The notes: a model not told the origin generated them from the sequence alone. 14,716 nt of DNA from Candidatus Hydrothermota bacterium (GCA_003645975.1 QNDP01000009.1:1-14716); one strand, 5' to 3'. Shown: positions 6,775 through 14,716, counted from the first letter of the stretch. A program made the numbers and translations.

Positions 6775-6828
6775 AGGGGCGATCATATGTAAAATTTACC
6801 AAAATCATAACTCTTGGGGGTCGTTACC

Positions 6829-8535
6829 ATGATGAATGGTAAAAGAACAGTTGATATGCTTGTCAGGGCGAAACTTCTGACGCCCGAACAAGCTCAACTC
6901 GTCCTCACTGAGCACCAAAGAACTAAAACAGATGTTACCACAATCATCACAAGACTTGGAATAGCCACGGAAGACGATATCGTCAAAGCTTTGGGTCAAA
7001 TTTACAAAATTCCGGTGATCGACCCCACGACCGAGAAGATTGACGAGAATGTTTTGAAATACATCCCTGTCGATGTTGCAAGGAAATATAAAATTTTTCC
7101 GATCAGCAAGAGGGGACGAGTCCTAACAATAGCAATGACAGACCCTACAAACTACAACATCATCGACAACTTGAAGTTCATCACCGGTTTTGAGATCGAA
7201 CCCGTGCTTGCCACAGAGACCTCGATAATGAGGGCGATCGACCAGTATTACGGCGCTGAGGATAGGCTGAAGGAACTTTTGGAATCTGTTAAGGAAGCCG
7301 AGAGCGGCATCGAAGTGGTCGAAGAAGAGGAGGAGGCTGGCCCTGAAACGGCCGCCGCACTCATCGAGGAAGCCCCTGTCGTCAGATTGGTCAACGGGTT
7401 GATAATCGAGGCGGTGAAAAGGCGTGCAAGCGACATCCATATCGAACCTTACGAGAAATATGTGCGCGTCAGATACCGCATCGACGGCGTCCTCCATGAG
7501 ATCATGCCCATCCCGTATCGTCTTAAGGATGCCGTTGTGTCCCGAATTAAGGTCATGTCGCGACTCGACATCGCCGAAAGAAGGCTGCCGCAGGACGGAC
7601 ACATCAAGATGAAACTGCCAGATGGTCGAAAGATCGACCTCCGTGTGTCAACGCTTCCGACGCTTTTCGGTGAGAAGGTGGTCATGCGTATCTTGGATAA
7701 GTCCAATCTCAGGCTCGACCTTGCAAAGCTTGGCATGGAAAAGGAAGCGCTCGAGGTGTTCCTTGAGGCCATCGAACGGCCTTACGGTATCATCTTGGTA
7801 ACTGGTCCGACGGGAAGCGGTAAAACGACGACACTCTATTCCGCAATATCGAAACTCAACAAGCCAGAGGTCAACATCATGACCGCCGAAGACCCTGTCG
7901 AATATGACTTTCCGGGCATCAATCAGGTTCAGATTCGTGAGGACATCGGGTTGACCTTTGCCGCCGCACTGCGCGCATTCCTGCGCCAAGACCCTGACAT
8001 AATCTTGGTCGGAGAGATCCGCGATACCGAGACGGCGGAAATAGCTATCCGTGCAGCACTTACTGGACACTTAGTCCTTTCGACATTGCACACGAACGAC
8101 GCACCGAGCACGATAAGCCGTTTGATCGACATGGGGATACCACCATATCTCGTCGCAGCTTCGCTCAATCTTATTGTTGCCCAGAGACTTGTCAAAGTGA
8201 TCTGTCCGAATTGTAAGACGCCATATCATCCGACCAAAGAAGACCTTTTGAAACTCGGAATCACACAGGAAGAATTCGCTGGTGCAACGGTTTACTATGG
8301 GCGTGGTTGCAACATGTGCAACAACACGGGATATCGAGGCAGAACCGGCGTCTATGAAGTCATGAAGATAACGCCGGAGATCCGTGAGATGATCCTGCGG
8401 AATGAACCGATTCACAAAATCAAACAAAAGGCGATTGAGCAAGGCATGATAACGCTGCGTGAGGCAGCCATCCGTAAACTTTTGGCGGGAAAGACCACAA
8501 TTTCAGAAGTCCTTAAGGCAACTGTGGAGGATTGA
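6829..8535 (+). CDS. pilB: Type IV pilus assembly (extension) ATPase PilB
   Basis: The 568-residue hexameric cytoplasmic motor powers pilus polymerisation. The N-terminal MshEN/GSPII_E_N domain (about 1-140) starts with a helical hairpin (LTPEQAQLVL). An acidic linker (EVVEEEEEAG, 162-171) leads to the ATPase: RASDIHIEP, Walker A GPTGSGKT (326-333), Asp box TAEDPVEY, Walker B DIILVGEIRD (390-399) and His box HLVLSTLHTN. The tetracysteine zinc site, C459-x2-C462 and C494-x2-C497, distinguishes PilB/GspE from PilT. I place the start at ATG 6829, behind GGGGG at 6816-6820 (8 bases), rather than at the upstream TTG 6814, which overlaps that ribosome-binding site. A 54-base gap separates it from fabG, so a separate promoter is possible but none stands out. 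A GspE of a type II secretion system is an alternative, but the following pilT favours pili. Confidence 0.95.
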   Translation: MMNGKRTVDMLVRAKLLTPEQAQLVLTEHQRTKTDVTTIITRLGIATEDDIVKALGQIYKIPVIDPTTEKIDENVLKYIPVDVARKYKIFPISKRGRVLTIAMTDPTNYNIIDNLKFITGFEIEPVLATETSIMRAIDQYYGAEDRLKELLESVKEAESGIEVVEEEEEAGPETAAALIEEAPVVRLVNGLIIEAVKRRASDIHIEPYEKYVRVRYRIDGVLHEIMPIPYRLKDAVVSRIKVMSRLDIAERRLPQDGHIKMKLPDGRKIDLRVSTLPTLFGEKVVMRILDKSNLRLDLAKLGMEKEALEVFLEAIERPYGIILVTGPTGSGKTTTLYSAISKLNKPEVNIMTAEDPVEYDFPGINQVQIREDIGLTFAAALRAFLRQDPDIILVGEIRDTETAEIAIRAALTGHLVLSTLHTNDAPSTISRLIDMGIPPYLVAASLNLIVAQRLVKVICPNCKTPYHPTKEDLLKLGITQEEFAGATVYYGRGCNMCNNTGYRGRTGVYEVMKITPEIREMILRNEPIHKIKQKAIEQGMITLREAAIRKLLAGKTTISEVLKATVED

Positions 8536-8539
8536 TGTC

Positions 8540-9619
8540 ATGGCTTTGACGATGGAAGATTTATTAAAAGCTATGGTTGAACGGAGGGCTTCGGATTTGC
8601 ACATTATAGCTGGATTACCACCGTTTCTTCGTGTTGACCAAAAGCTTGTCCCATTGGTCGATCGACCGCTTGCCCCATCGGAGACCAGATCGTTGATTTA
8701 CAGTGTATTGACCGACAATCAGAAGAAAAGGCTTGAAACAGAACTGGAATTAGATTTTGCGATTTCAATTGAGGGCGTTAGCCGTTTCAGGGCAAATGCG
8801 TATTGGCAGAAGGGCACATTGGCAGCCGCTATAAGGCGTATCCCTATACGAATTCCGACCCCTGAAAAACTTGGTTTGCCACCTGTCGTTTCCGGCCTCG
8901 CCCAGAAAAGTCAAGGTCTTGTGCTCGTTACAGGACCGACCGGAAGCGGTAAGACCACAACATTGGCGTCTCTGATCAACAAGATCAACAATGAGCGGTC
9001 GGTGCACATCATAACGATTGAAGACCCAATTGAATATGTTTTTGTGCCGAAGTTGGCGATAATCTCTCAGCGTGAGGTCGAACAGGACACACAGTCGTTT
9101 GCAAGAGCGCTCAAGTTCGCATTACGGCAGGATCCTGATGTCATTATGGTCGGTGAGATGCGCGATGTGGAAACAATTGCGGCTGCACTCACGGCCGCAG
9201 AGACAGGCCACTTGGTGTTGGCCACCTTGCACACCTATTCGGCAATCGAGTCGATCAACAGGATCATCGATGTCTTTCCAGCGCACCAGCAAGCGCAGAT
9301 CAGGACGCAGCTCGCCCAAGTCGTTGAGGCCGTTATTGCTCAGCGGCTTTTGCCAAGAGCGTCCGGAAAGGGGCTTGCCCTCGCAGTGGAGGTCATGATC
9401 GCAACCCCTGCAATCAGAACGCTTATCCGTGAGTCGAGAATTCACGAAATTTATGGTGTGATCCAGACGAGCCAGCGCTACGGCATGAGAACGATGAATA
9501 TGTCGCTTATAGAGCTTTACCGAAAAGGCGAAATAAGCTGGCAAACCGCTCTGCTGGCATCACCCAATCCGGAGGAACTCAAACGAATGGGACGCGAAGC
9601 CGGTGTCGTCGTAGCCTAA
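8540..9619 (+). CDS. pilT: Type IV pilus retraction ATPase PilT
   Basis: At 359 residues this has the standard PilT length. The N-terminal PAS-like domain carries RRASDLHI and ends before Walker A GPTGSGKT (132-139). Asp box TIEDPIEYVF (159-168), Walker B DVIMVGEMRD (200-209) and His box HLVLATLHTY (224-233) follow. The C-terminal AIRTLIRE (291-298) is nearly the diagnostic PilT motif AIRNLIRE needed for retraction, and there is no tetracysteine zinc site. PilT depolymerises pili, driving twitching motility and DNA uptake. The ATG at 8540 is chosen because GGAGG (8526-8530) sits 9 bases upstream and the pilB stop is 4 bases before it. The earlier in-frame ATG at 8459 lies inside pilB. It is co-transcribed with pilB. 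Confidence 0.96.
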   Translation: MALTMEDLLKAMVERRASDLHIIAGLPPFLRVDQKLVPLVDRPLAPSETRSLIYSVLTDNQKKRLETELELDFAISIEGVSRFRANAYWQKGTLAAAIRRIPIRIPTPEKLGLPPVVSGLAQKSQGLVLVTGPTGSGKTTTLASLINKINNERSVHIITIEDPIEYVFVPKLAIISQREVEQDTQSFARALKFALRQDPDVIMVGEMRDVETIAAALTAAETGHLVLATLHTYSAIESINRIIDVFPAHQQAQIRTQLAQVVEAVIAQRLLPRASGKGLALAVEVMIATPAIRTLIRESRIHEIYGVIQTSQRYGMRTMNMSLIELYRKGEISWQTALLASPNPEELKRMGREAGVVVA

Positions 9620-9655
9620 AATCGACAAAATTTTAACAAAGGGGAGGGATTTTAA

Positions 9656-10855
9656 ATGCCAACCTTTTCGTGGACAGGTAGATTGGCAAGACAACCTGTC
9701 TCAGGAAAAATTAAAGCCAAATCTCTTGAGGAGGCCATTCTCAGACTGAGGGAGCGGGGGGTCATCATCGAGACCATCCATGAGGTCAAAGGCGGCCTCA
9801 CACTTACCTTCCTTCAGAGAATCACCGCTAAGGATTTAGCTGTCATAAGCCGTCAGTTCTCAACCATGATAAACGCTGGAATCCCTGTGGTGCAGTGTCT
9901 TGAGATCCTTGCCGAGCAAACGACAAAGGAGAAGCTCAGATCCGCACTCTATGACATCAAAAGAGAGGTCGAGGGCGGTAAAACGCTCGCAGATGCGTTG
10001 AGAAAATACAAGAACATCTTCGGCGATTTCTTTATCAGCATGGTCGAGGTCGGTGAGATGGGCGGCTCGCTCGGCTCGACGCTTTCGCGTGTCGCCGACT
10101 ACTACGAGAAGGTCACAGCGCTTCAGGGTAAAGTCAAAGGCGCTATGGCCTATCCGATGGTCGTGTTGGTCGTTACCATCGGCGTCCTTGTCCTTATGTT
10201 GACCAAACTTGTTCCGACATTTGCAGCACTTTACGCAGAAACAGGTGCAGAACTTCCGGGACCGACTCAACTACTTCTGAATGTGAGCACATTTGTCAAA
10301 AACAATTTCGTCTATGGGATCTCGCTCCTTTTCGCCATCGTTTTTATCTCGAAACGGGCGCTTCACAATCCGGCTATCAGGTTCAGATGGGACGCATTGA
10401 CTTTAAGGATACCGATATTTGGAGGACTGCTCCGTAAAACAGCCGTTTCGCGCTTTGCAAGGACACTTGGATTGCTCATCCGCAACGGCGTTCCGATACT
10501 CCAAAGTCTTGAGATCACGGCACGGGTTGCTGGCAACAAGGTCATTGAAAAAGCCGTGCTCGACGCAAGGCGAAACATCGGAGAGGGCAAATCGCTGACG
10601 GGTCCTCTAAGGGACAGCGGAGTCTTTCCGCCTATGGTCATCCACCTTGTCAATGTCGGTGAGCAGACCGGTAGGTTGAGCGAAATGTTGGACAAAATTG
10701 CCGACTTCTATGAGGAGGAGGTGGATGCAGCGGTTTCGGCTTTGGCGTCGGTCATCGAGCCTGTCATGTTGGTCTTTCTCGGTGGACTTGTCGGAGGCAT
10801 GTTGATCGCACTTTACCTGCCTATCTTCTCGCTCGCAGGAACAATCCAAGAATAA
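9656..10855 (+). CDS. pilC: Type IV pilus inner-membrane platform protein PilC
   Basis: The 399-residue polytopic protein couples the PilB and PilT motors to the pilus base. A short N-terminal segment (FSWTGRLARQPVSGKIKA) is followed by two T2SSF domains at about 66-189 and 266-390. Each contains the family phrase near its end (EVGEMGGSL at 131-139 and NVGEQTGRL at 333-341). Hydrophobic membrane segments lie at about 167-189, 215-232 and 368-392. GGGGAGGG at 9641-9648 precedes the ATG. Position directly after pilB and pilT, 36 bases downstream of pilT, matches the common pilB-pilT-pilC order. The alternative GspF is less likely beside pilT. Confidence 0.95.
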   Translation: MPTFSWTGRLARQPVSGKIKAKSLEEAILRLRERGVIIETIHEVKGGLTLTFLQRITAKDLAVISRQFSTMINAGIPVVQCLEILAEQTTKEKLRSALYDIKREVEGGKTLADALRKYKNIFGDFFISMVEVGEMGGSLGSTLSRVADYYEKVTALQGKVKGAMAYPMVVLVVTIGVLVLMLTKLVPTFAALYAETGAELPGPTQLLLNVSTFVKNNFVYGISLLFAIVFISKRALHNPAIRFRWDALTLRIPIFGGLLRKTAVSRFARTLGLLIRNGVPILQSLEITARVAGNKVIEKAVLDARRNIGEGKSLTGPLRDSGVFPPMVIHLVNVGEQTGRLSEMLDKIADFYEEEVDAAVSALASVIEPVMLVFLGGLVGGMLIALYLPIFSLAGTIQE

Positions 10856-10860
10856 GGCAG

Positions 10861-12555
10861 ATGAGTGTTCGGGAGTATCGCATCCTCACCATATTCAGGC
10901 TTTCCGCTGTAACTGTCATTCTCGGCGGTGCAATTTACTATTTCAAAGTCTTTTTTGAGAAATTTAATCCCTATTTTCTTTACTACCTCGTTGGTCTGTT
11001 CATAGCGGTCTATGCGATTTCAATTGCGTTGTGGTTTTCACTTCGTTCTCTGAGATTTCCGAAAGCTGCGGCCTACCTGATAGTTACACTTGACGCAGCG
11101 GTTTACACATCGCTCATCTTCGTGTCAGGTGGGCTTTGGAGTCCTTTCTCATTTCTCTATGTCTTTGCCATAATAGGCGCTTTGCCTGCACTCAAGCTAA
11201 GAGGTGCTTTCTTCGCCGCATTCATTTCCACACTTTTCTATGCATTCCTTGGATTCCTGCAATACAGTGGGGTGCCTTCCCCGCTTGAAACCGTCATAAG
11301 TTCTGTCGAAGGCGAGAGATTGCCTGAAATAACCCTTGTGGAAGCTATCTTTAAGCCTTTTTTTACAGGCCTCATTTTCTTTTTCGTAGCCGCTGTGGCC
11401 GGGTTCTTGGCTGAACGCATATCGACATTGCACATCGAGGTGGAAAATGTCCGAAGGAAACTGCGACAGGCAAGGATAGACACCAAACTTATCCTCGAAC
11501 AGATGCCCAGCGGAGTGGCGGTTATCGACCTACATGGCAGGATTTTGTTTTTCAATGCGTCCGGGAAACGGTTGCTCGGCTTGCATCGTGTTCCCAAACA
11601 TCTCAACGAGTTGCAAGGCTTTTGTCCCGGCTTCCACCGTGTCATCAGCCGCATAATGGACGAACTTGGTGAAAAAGGACAAGGTGCTTTGGAAGACACT
11701 CTCACAATAAACGGGGATGACCGAGCCTTTAATGTTCGATGGGCTAAGCTTGAAGAAGGTGAGACAAAGGGCATCGTTCTCGCTTTTGAGGACATCACCG
11801 AGAGCAAAAGGCTTCAGGAAGAGCTCAAAGAGAAAGAGAAATTGGCGGAAATTGGCTATGTAGCGGGACTTATAACACATGAAGTCAAAACAGCGGCAAC
11901 AATTCTCAAGACCGCAGCCGAACTGATAGCGTCCGGACGGCTCAATCGAGGTTCTAAGGAAGCCGTTAAAAAGATACTTAAAGACGGCTCCCATAAATTG
12001 TCTAAAACTATCTCAAACCTCATGGGTTTTATCAGGAAGGAGTCGCTCGATTTTCAGGAGATCGACCTTGACAAATTTCTAAGAGACCTTATCTCAACTT
12101 ACAAAATTCTCGGTCTTTGTGATGTTCCCATCGATTACAAATTTCAAGGTCCTGAGAAAGTTGTAGTCGATCCTTTGAAGTTTGAGAGCATAATACGGAA
12201 CATCCTTGAAAATGCGCTTGATGCGGTCAAAAAAGTTGAAAATCCAAAAATTGAGATAGGAACGGTTCCTTCAGGTGGTGAGATTACCGGAGTAACCCAA
12301 AATGTTACAGTTGAGAGCGGATTTTGGGGTATCTATGTAAAAGACAATGGGATAGGTATAAACGAAGATGTGAGGGATAAAATAATGAAGCCATTTTTCA
12401 CGACCAAATCGAAGGGACTTGGAATGGGCTTGACATTGAGCCAAAAGTTCATAGAGGCGCACGGTGGCAAATTCATTGTTGATTCAAAAGAGGGGTTGGG
12501 ATCGATCTTTATCGTGCTTCTACCCTTAAATCCTTTGAATCAGGAGGGAATGTGA
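10861..12555 (+). CDS. pilS: Membrane-bound sensor histidine kinase, PilS-like
   Basis: The 564-residue kinase has about six hydrophobic membrane segments in residues 10-188, as in PilS, which monitors pilin in the inner membrane. A coiled linker (190-210) leads to a PAS domain (about 212-312), starting ILEQMPSGVAVIDLHG and ending FEDITESKRLQEELK. The HisKA helix carries H340 in GLITHEVKTA. The catalytic domain has an N box (IIRNILENALDAV, N447/N451), G1 DNGIGI (495-500), F box PFFTTK (511-516) and G2 GLGMGL (519-524). Two odd points stand out. The H-box lacks the usual proline and leucine after T344, and there is a loop of about 20 residues between the N and G1 boxes. The gene starts 5 bases after pilC and ends one base before pilR. 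The PilS name rests on domain layout and neighbours; an NtrB-like kinase with another signal is possible. Confidence 0.85.
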   Translation: MSVREYRILTIFRLSAVTVILGGAIYYFKVFFEKFNPYFLYYLVGLFIAVYAISIALWFSLRSLRFPKAAAYLIVTLDAAVYTSLIFVSGGLWSPFSFLYVFAIIGALPALKLRGAFFAAFISTLFYAFLGFLQYSGVPSPLETVISSVEGERLPEITLVEAIFKPFFTGLIFFFVAAVAGFLAERISTLHIEVENVRRKLRQARIDTKLILEQMPSGVAVIDLHGRILFFNASGKRLLGLHRVPKHLNELQGFCPGFHRVISRIMDELGEKGQGALEDTLTINGDDRAFNVRWAKLEEGETKGIVLAFEDITESKRLQEELKEKEKLAEIGYVAGLITHEVKTAATILKTAAELIASGRLNRGSKEAVKKILKDGSHKLSKTISNLMGFIRKESLDFQEIDLDKFLRDLISTYKILGLCDVPIDYKFQGPEKVVVDPLKFESIIRNILENALDAVKKVENPKIEIGTVPSGGEITGVTQNVTVESGFWGIYVKDNGIGINEDVRDKIMKPFFTTKSKGLGMGLTLSQKFIEAHGGKFIVDSKEGLGSIFIVLLPLNPLNQEGM

Positions 12556-12556
12556 G

Positions 12557-13933
12557 ATGACCGGCCGTGTGCTCGTGGTTGACGATGAACGTAGCGTTGC
12601 GGAGTTGCTCGAAATAGCCTTGAGGAACGAGGGTTATGAAGTAGAAACGGCCTACTCTGCCAGAGATGCCTTGCACAAGGCGGCACGGTGGACGCCTGAT
12701 GTGGCACTCGTCGATATAAGGATGGAGGACATGAGCGGAATAGAACTGCTTTCTGCTTTGCGTGAGATAGGCGATGTCGCTGTGATCATGATGACCGCCT
12801 ATGCTTCGGTCGAAACTGCTGTTGAAGCGATGCGGCGCGGCGCTTTTGACTACATCACGAAACCGTTTGAACTTGATGAGATCAAGCTTGTTGTTGCACG
12901 GGCTTTTGAATATAAATACCTGAAAAGTGAAAACTTAGCCCTCAGAGAGGAACTCAAAAAATACAAAGTCTCGGAAGAGGTTATCGGAAAAGACCCCAAG
13001 TTCCTGAAAGTCCTTGAGAAGGCAAAGATGGTGGCACGGACGGATTCCACTGTTTTGCTTGTCGGTGAAAGCGGGACGGGCAAGGAGCTGATAGCCAGAG
13101 AGATACACAAGATGAGCCGAAGGGCTAACAACCTGTTCATCCCTGTGAACATTGCGGCTATACCGGACGAACTCATTGAAAGCGAATTGTTTGGCCACAA
13201 AAAGGGGGCGTTCACCGGCGCAACATCTGACAAGAAAGGGCTTTTTGAGGCTGCAAACGGCGGAACCTTGCTGCTCGACGAGATCAGCGAGGCTTCTCCA
13301 AGACTTCAGTCCAAATTGCTCAGAGCTATCGAGACCAAAGAGATAATACCTTTAGGCTCCACGAAACCGATAAAGGTCAATGTCAGGATAATAGCTGCCA
13401 CAAACACAGACCTCCGAGAGGCTGTCCGCAACGGTAAGTTCAGGGAAGACCTGTTTTATCGGCTCAATGTCGTTACGATCAAACTGCCGCCTTTGAGGGA
13501 GCGGAAGGGCGACATCCCGTTGCTGGTCGAATACTTCCTGAGAAAATATTCTGAGAAACACGGGATTCCGAAAAAACGCTTTTCCACGAAAGCGATGCAG
13601 ATCTTGATGAGGTATCATTGGCCCGGCAACATCCGTGAGCTACAAAATGTTGTTGAACAAGCCCTTATCTTGTCTCAAGGTATGGAGATAGAGCCGAACG
13701 ATCTGCCGCAGGAACTCCTCGATGCCGTCAAACATCCCGCTCAGGTGTTCGATTTTACTCAAAAAGGATTCAAAACTTTGGAAGAGATCGAAAAGGATTA
13801 TATCGATTATGTCCTCAAAGGGGTTAATTGGGACAAAAGGACGGCCGCATCTATACTTGGAATCGACCTCTCGACCCTTTATCGAAAAATCACAAAGTAT
13901 CGGTTAAAACCGCCACAGAAGGGAGGCAGTTGA
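12557..13933 (+). CDS. pilR: Sigma-54-dependent response regulator, PilR-like
   Basis: This 458-residue NtrC-class activator has three domains. The receiver (1-118) has the acidic pair D9/D10, phospho-acceptor D53, T80 and K102. The AAA+ domain (about 142-375) carries Walker A GESGTGKE (170-177), the sigma-54-contacting GAFTGA loop (217-222), Walker B LLLDEI (238-243), and the segment FREDLFYRL with likely arginine fingers R296 and R302. The C-terminal Fis-type helix-turn-helix spans about 410-447 (RTAASILGIDLSTLYRKITKY). It would activate sigma-54 promoters when phosphorylated by the upstream kinase; in Pseudomonas and Myxococcus the target is pilA. GGAGGG (12542-12547) precedes the ATG by 9 bases. 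No pilin gene or clear -24/-12 promoter was noticed in the window, so its target lies elsewhere. Confidence 0.92.
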   Translation: MTGRVLVVDDERSVAELLEIALRNEGYEVETAYSARDALHKAARWTPDVALVDIRMEDMSGIELLSALREIGDVAVIMMTAYASVETAVEAMRRGAFDYITKPFELDEIKLVVARAFEYKYLKSENLALREELKKYKVSEEVIGKDPKFLKVLEKAKMVARTDSTVLLVGESGTGKELIAREIHKMSRRANNLFIPVNIAAIPDELIESELFGHKKGAFTGATSDKKGLFEAANGGTLLLDEISEASPRLQSKLLRAIETKEIIPLGSTKPIKVNVRIIAATNTDLREAVRNGKFREDLFYRLNVVTIKLPPLRERKGDIPLLVEYFLRKYSEKHGIPKKRFSTKAMQILMRYHWPGNIRELQNVVEQALILSQGMEIEPNDLPQELLDAVKHPAQVFDFTQKGFKTLEEIEKDYIDYVLKGVNWDKRTAASILGIDLSTLYRKITKYRLKPPQKGGS

Positions 13934-13935
13934 AC

Positions 13936-14073
13936 ATGAAAAGGCTGATTTTTGCTCTCATCCTGTTCATCATCTTCATGGGAGCCGTTATTTGGGGCAT
14001 AAAAAGAGGCGATTTCAGTGAGGTCAGGAACAACGGATCGGTCATCTGCCTGTCATGCATAGGGATCGAATGA
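13936..14073 (+). CDS. 45-residue membrane-anchored CxxC microprotein, unrecognised
   Basis: The product has one hydrophobic helix (about 4-21: LIFALILFIIFMGAVIWG) followed by a positive turn (IKRG), a short polar stretch (DFSEVRNNGS) and a C-terminal VICLSCIGIE with a Cys-x-x-Cys pair at residues 38 and 41. I do not recognise the family. The start is well supported: GGGAGG at 13921-13926 lies 9 bases upstream, and pilR stops two bases before the ATG. The gene is therefore almost certainly the last member of the pil operon. It sits where Myxococcus has pilA, but it lacks a prepilin GFTLxE cleavage motif, so it is not a pilin. The CxxC could be a redox or metal site, or anchor a modification. 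It ends 15 bases before the convergent neighbour's stop. Confidence 0.7.
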   Translation: MKRLIFALILFIIFMGAVIWGIKRGDFSEVRNNGSVICLSCIGIE

Positions 14074-14088
14074 ATTGCATGGGGTTGA

Positions 14089-14716
14089 TCATCCGAAATA
14101 AGTCTTTCGCACGGCTGAATTTATTGCCTCAATAGTCTCCTCAAGGCTTTCTTTCAGTTCCATAAGGCTTTCCATCTTCGCCATTTGTGGGGAGTGATAG
14201 ACTGCAAACTTTTTCTCGACCAAAAGTGCATATTCAAAACCAAGCCTGTCCGAAAGAGACTTGAATTTCAGGGTCGTTATCTCACCGGAACGGTATATCC
14301 TGACGGTTAAAGGATCGGCGAGTTCGATGGCGTCGAATTCCGGCGACTCCGATGCTATGTAACTTTCGGTTAGATCGACGACTTCGTGCACAGGGACAGG
14401 TTTCAGCTTCAGGTTTTGAACTAAGTTCTTGAACTTTGAAGTGTTCTCATCGATTTTTCGTTTTAGGCTGACCACCTCGTCATGAAGGCGTTCAAGGTGT
14501 TCCTGCATCTCCTGCGGCGGAATTTTGAGAGGGAATTTTGCCAAGACATTGCGGTCGATCTGGAGTGTATCGCCGCGCCATGTGCAGTTGAATTTAAACC
14601 ATTCAAAGGCGATGTCCGAATTCAGGATGCAGGTCAACGCCTTAAGCGAAAGCGGCCTATCGTCTTCCTTGTAAGTTATCAAATTGACCGATAGGTCGAA
14701 ATAGGCCGGAAACGGG
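14089..14716 (-). CDS. C-terminal part of TaqI-like / Type IIG restriction-modification protein
   Basis: The - strand frame is open from the right edge to a TGA at 14089-14091, giving 208 visible residues; the N-terminal part is outside the window. The segment LSLKALTCILNSDIAFEWFK...RGDTLQIDRNVLAKFPLKIPP is typical of the TaqI-like specificity domain of Eco57I/Type IIG enzymes and N6-adenine methyltransferases. A long heptad-like helix (EHLERLHDEVVSLKRKIDEN) follows. A further region of about 100 residues resembles extensions of large Type IIG proteins. The protein would recognise a DNA sequence for adenine methylation and perhaps cleavage. The methylase motifs (NPPY) and any nuclease motif lie outside the window, so restriction activity cannot be judged. 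It is convergent with the pil operon. Confidence 0.8.
   Translation of the reverse strand, partial: PFPAYFDLSVNLITYKEDDRPLSLKALTCILNSDIAFEWFKFNCTWRGDTLQIDRNVLAKFPLKIPPQEMQEHLERLHDEVVSLKRKIDENTSKFKNLVQNLKLKPVPVHEVVDLTESYIASESPEFDAIELADPLTVRIYRSGEITTLKFKSLSDRLGFEYALLVEKKFAVYHSPQMAKMESLMELKESLEETIEAINSAVRKTYFG

Noticed and set aside
6814..6828. TTG start for PilB at 6814
   Set aside because: It overlaps the GGGGG ribosome-binding site that serves the ATG at 6829.
6775..6828. Promoter or sigma-54 site in the fabG-pilB gap
   Set aside because: No pair of elements with acceptable spacing was found; only weak A+T-rich matches are present.
8459..8539. Longer PilT starting inside pilB
   Set aside because: The extra 27 residues are translated from pilB coding sequence in another frame, and the ATG at 8540 has GGAGG at the right distance and gives standard PilT length.
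13828..13935. Longer version of the microprotein starting inside pilR
   Set aside because: The additional residues lie in a shadow frame of the pilR helix-turn-helix; the ATG at 13936 has a strong ribosome-binding site.
13936..14073. AgrD-like thiolactone pheromone precursor beside a two-component system
   Set aside because: No AgrB-like protease is present, there is no acidic C-terminal tail, and the neighbouring kinase and regulator are of the PilS/PilR sigma-54 class. It is kept only as a remote alternative.
13936..14073. The microprotein as a pilin or pseudopilin
   Set aside because: It lacks the short charged leader followed by G/A-F-T-L-x-E, and has too few residues for a pilin head domain.

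Overview
This looks like a bacterial chromosome segment carrying a core type IV pilus locus, housekeeping genes and accessory genes at both ends. A secreted protein ending in a FlgD/Por-type C-terminal sorting-like domain, together with a Myxococcus-like pilB-pilT-pilC-pilS-pilR order, suggests a Gram-negative (two-membrane) bacterium. It is possibly from the FCB group or a candidate phylum such as WOR-3 or Cloacimonadota. That placement is inference; no rRNA or marker gene is in the window.

Layout, left to right. (1) Positions 3-2102 hold the 3' part of a large modular secreted protein, closed by a textbook intrinsic terminator at 2129-2160. (2) Positions 2234-3439 hold a solitary, A+T-rich AAA/STAND-like ATPase whose promoter sits so close to its ATG that the mRNA may be leaderless. 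(3) Positions 3440-3800 are non-coding but rich in structure: a 117-base element bounded by 16-base inverted arms, an intrinsic terminator, a good promoter and a strong leader hairpin. (4) Positions 3801-5133 hold a small TPR protein and a MoxR AAA ATPase without the usual DUF58 and VWA partners. (5) After 257 non-coding bases come endonuclease V (nfi) and a FabG-type reductase, overlapping by 14 bases. (6) Positions 6829-13933 hold pilB, pilT, pilC, pilS and pilR, tightly packed on the + strand, followed two bases later by a 45-residue membrane-anchored CxxC microprotein. (7) Convergent on the - strand from the right edge is the C-terminal part of a TaqI/Type IIG-like restriction-modification protein.

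How the genes work together. PilB (extension motor), PilT (retraction motor) and PilC (inner-membrane platform) form the pilus engine. PilS (membrane histidine kinase) and PilR (sigma-54 activator) would regulate pilin expression. No pilin gene lies in the window; the slot where Myxococcus has pilA holds the unrecognised CxxC microprotein instead. That microprotein and the structured non-coding block at 3440-3800 are the two least explained parts of the window. I did not find a CRISPR array, rRNA, tRNA or complete insertion sequence.
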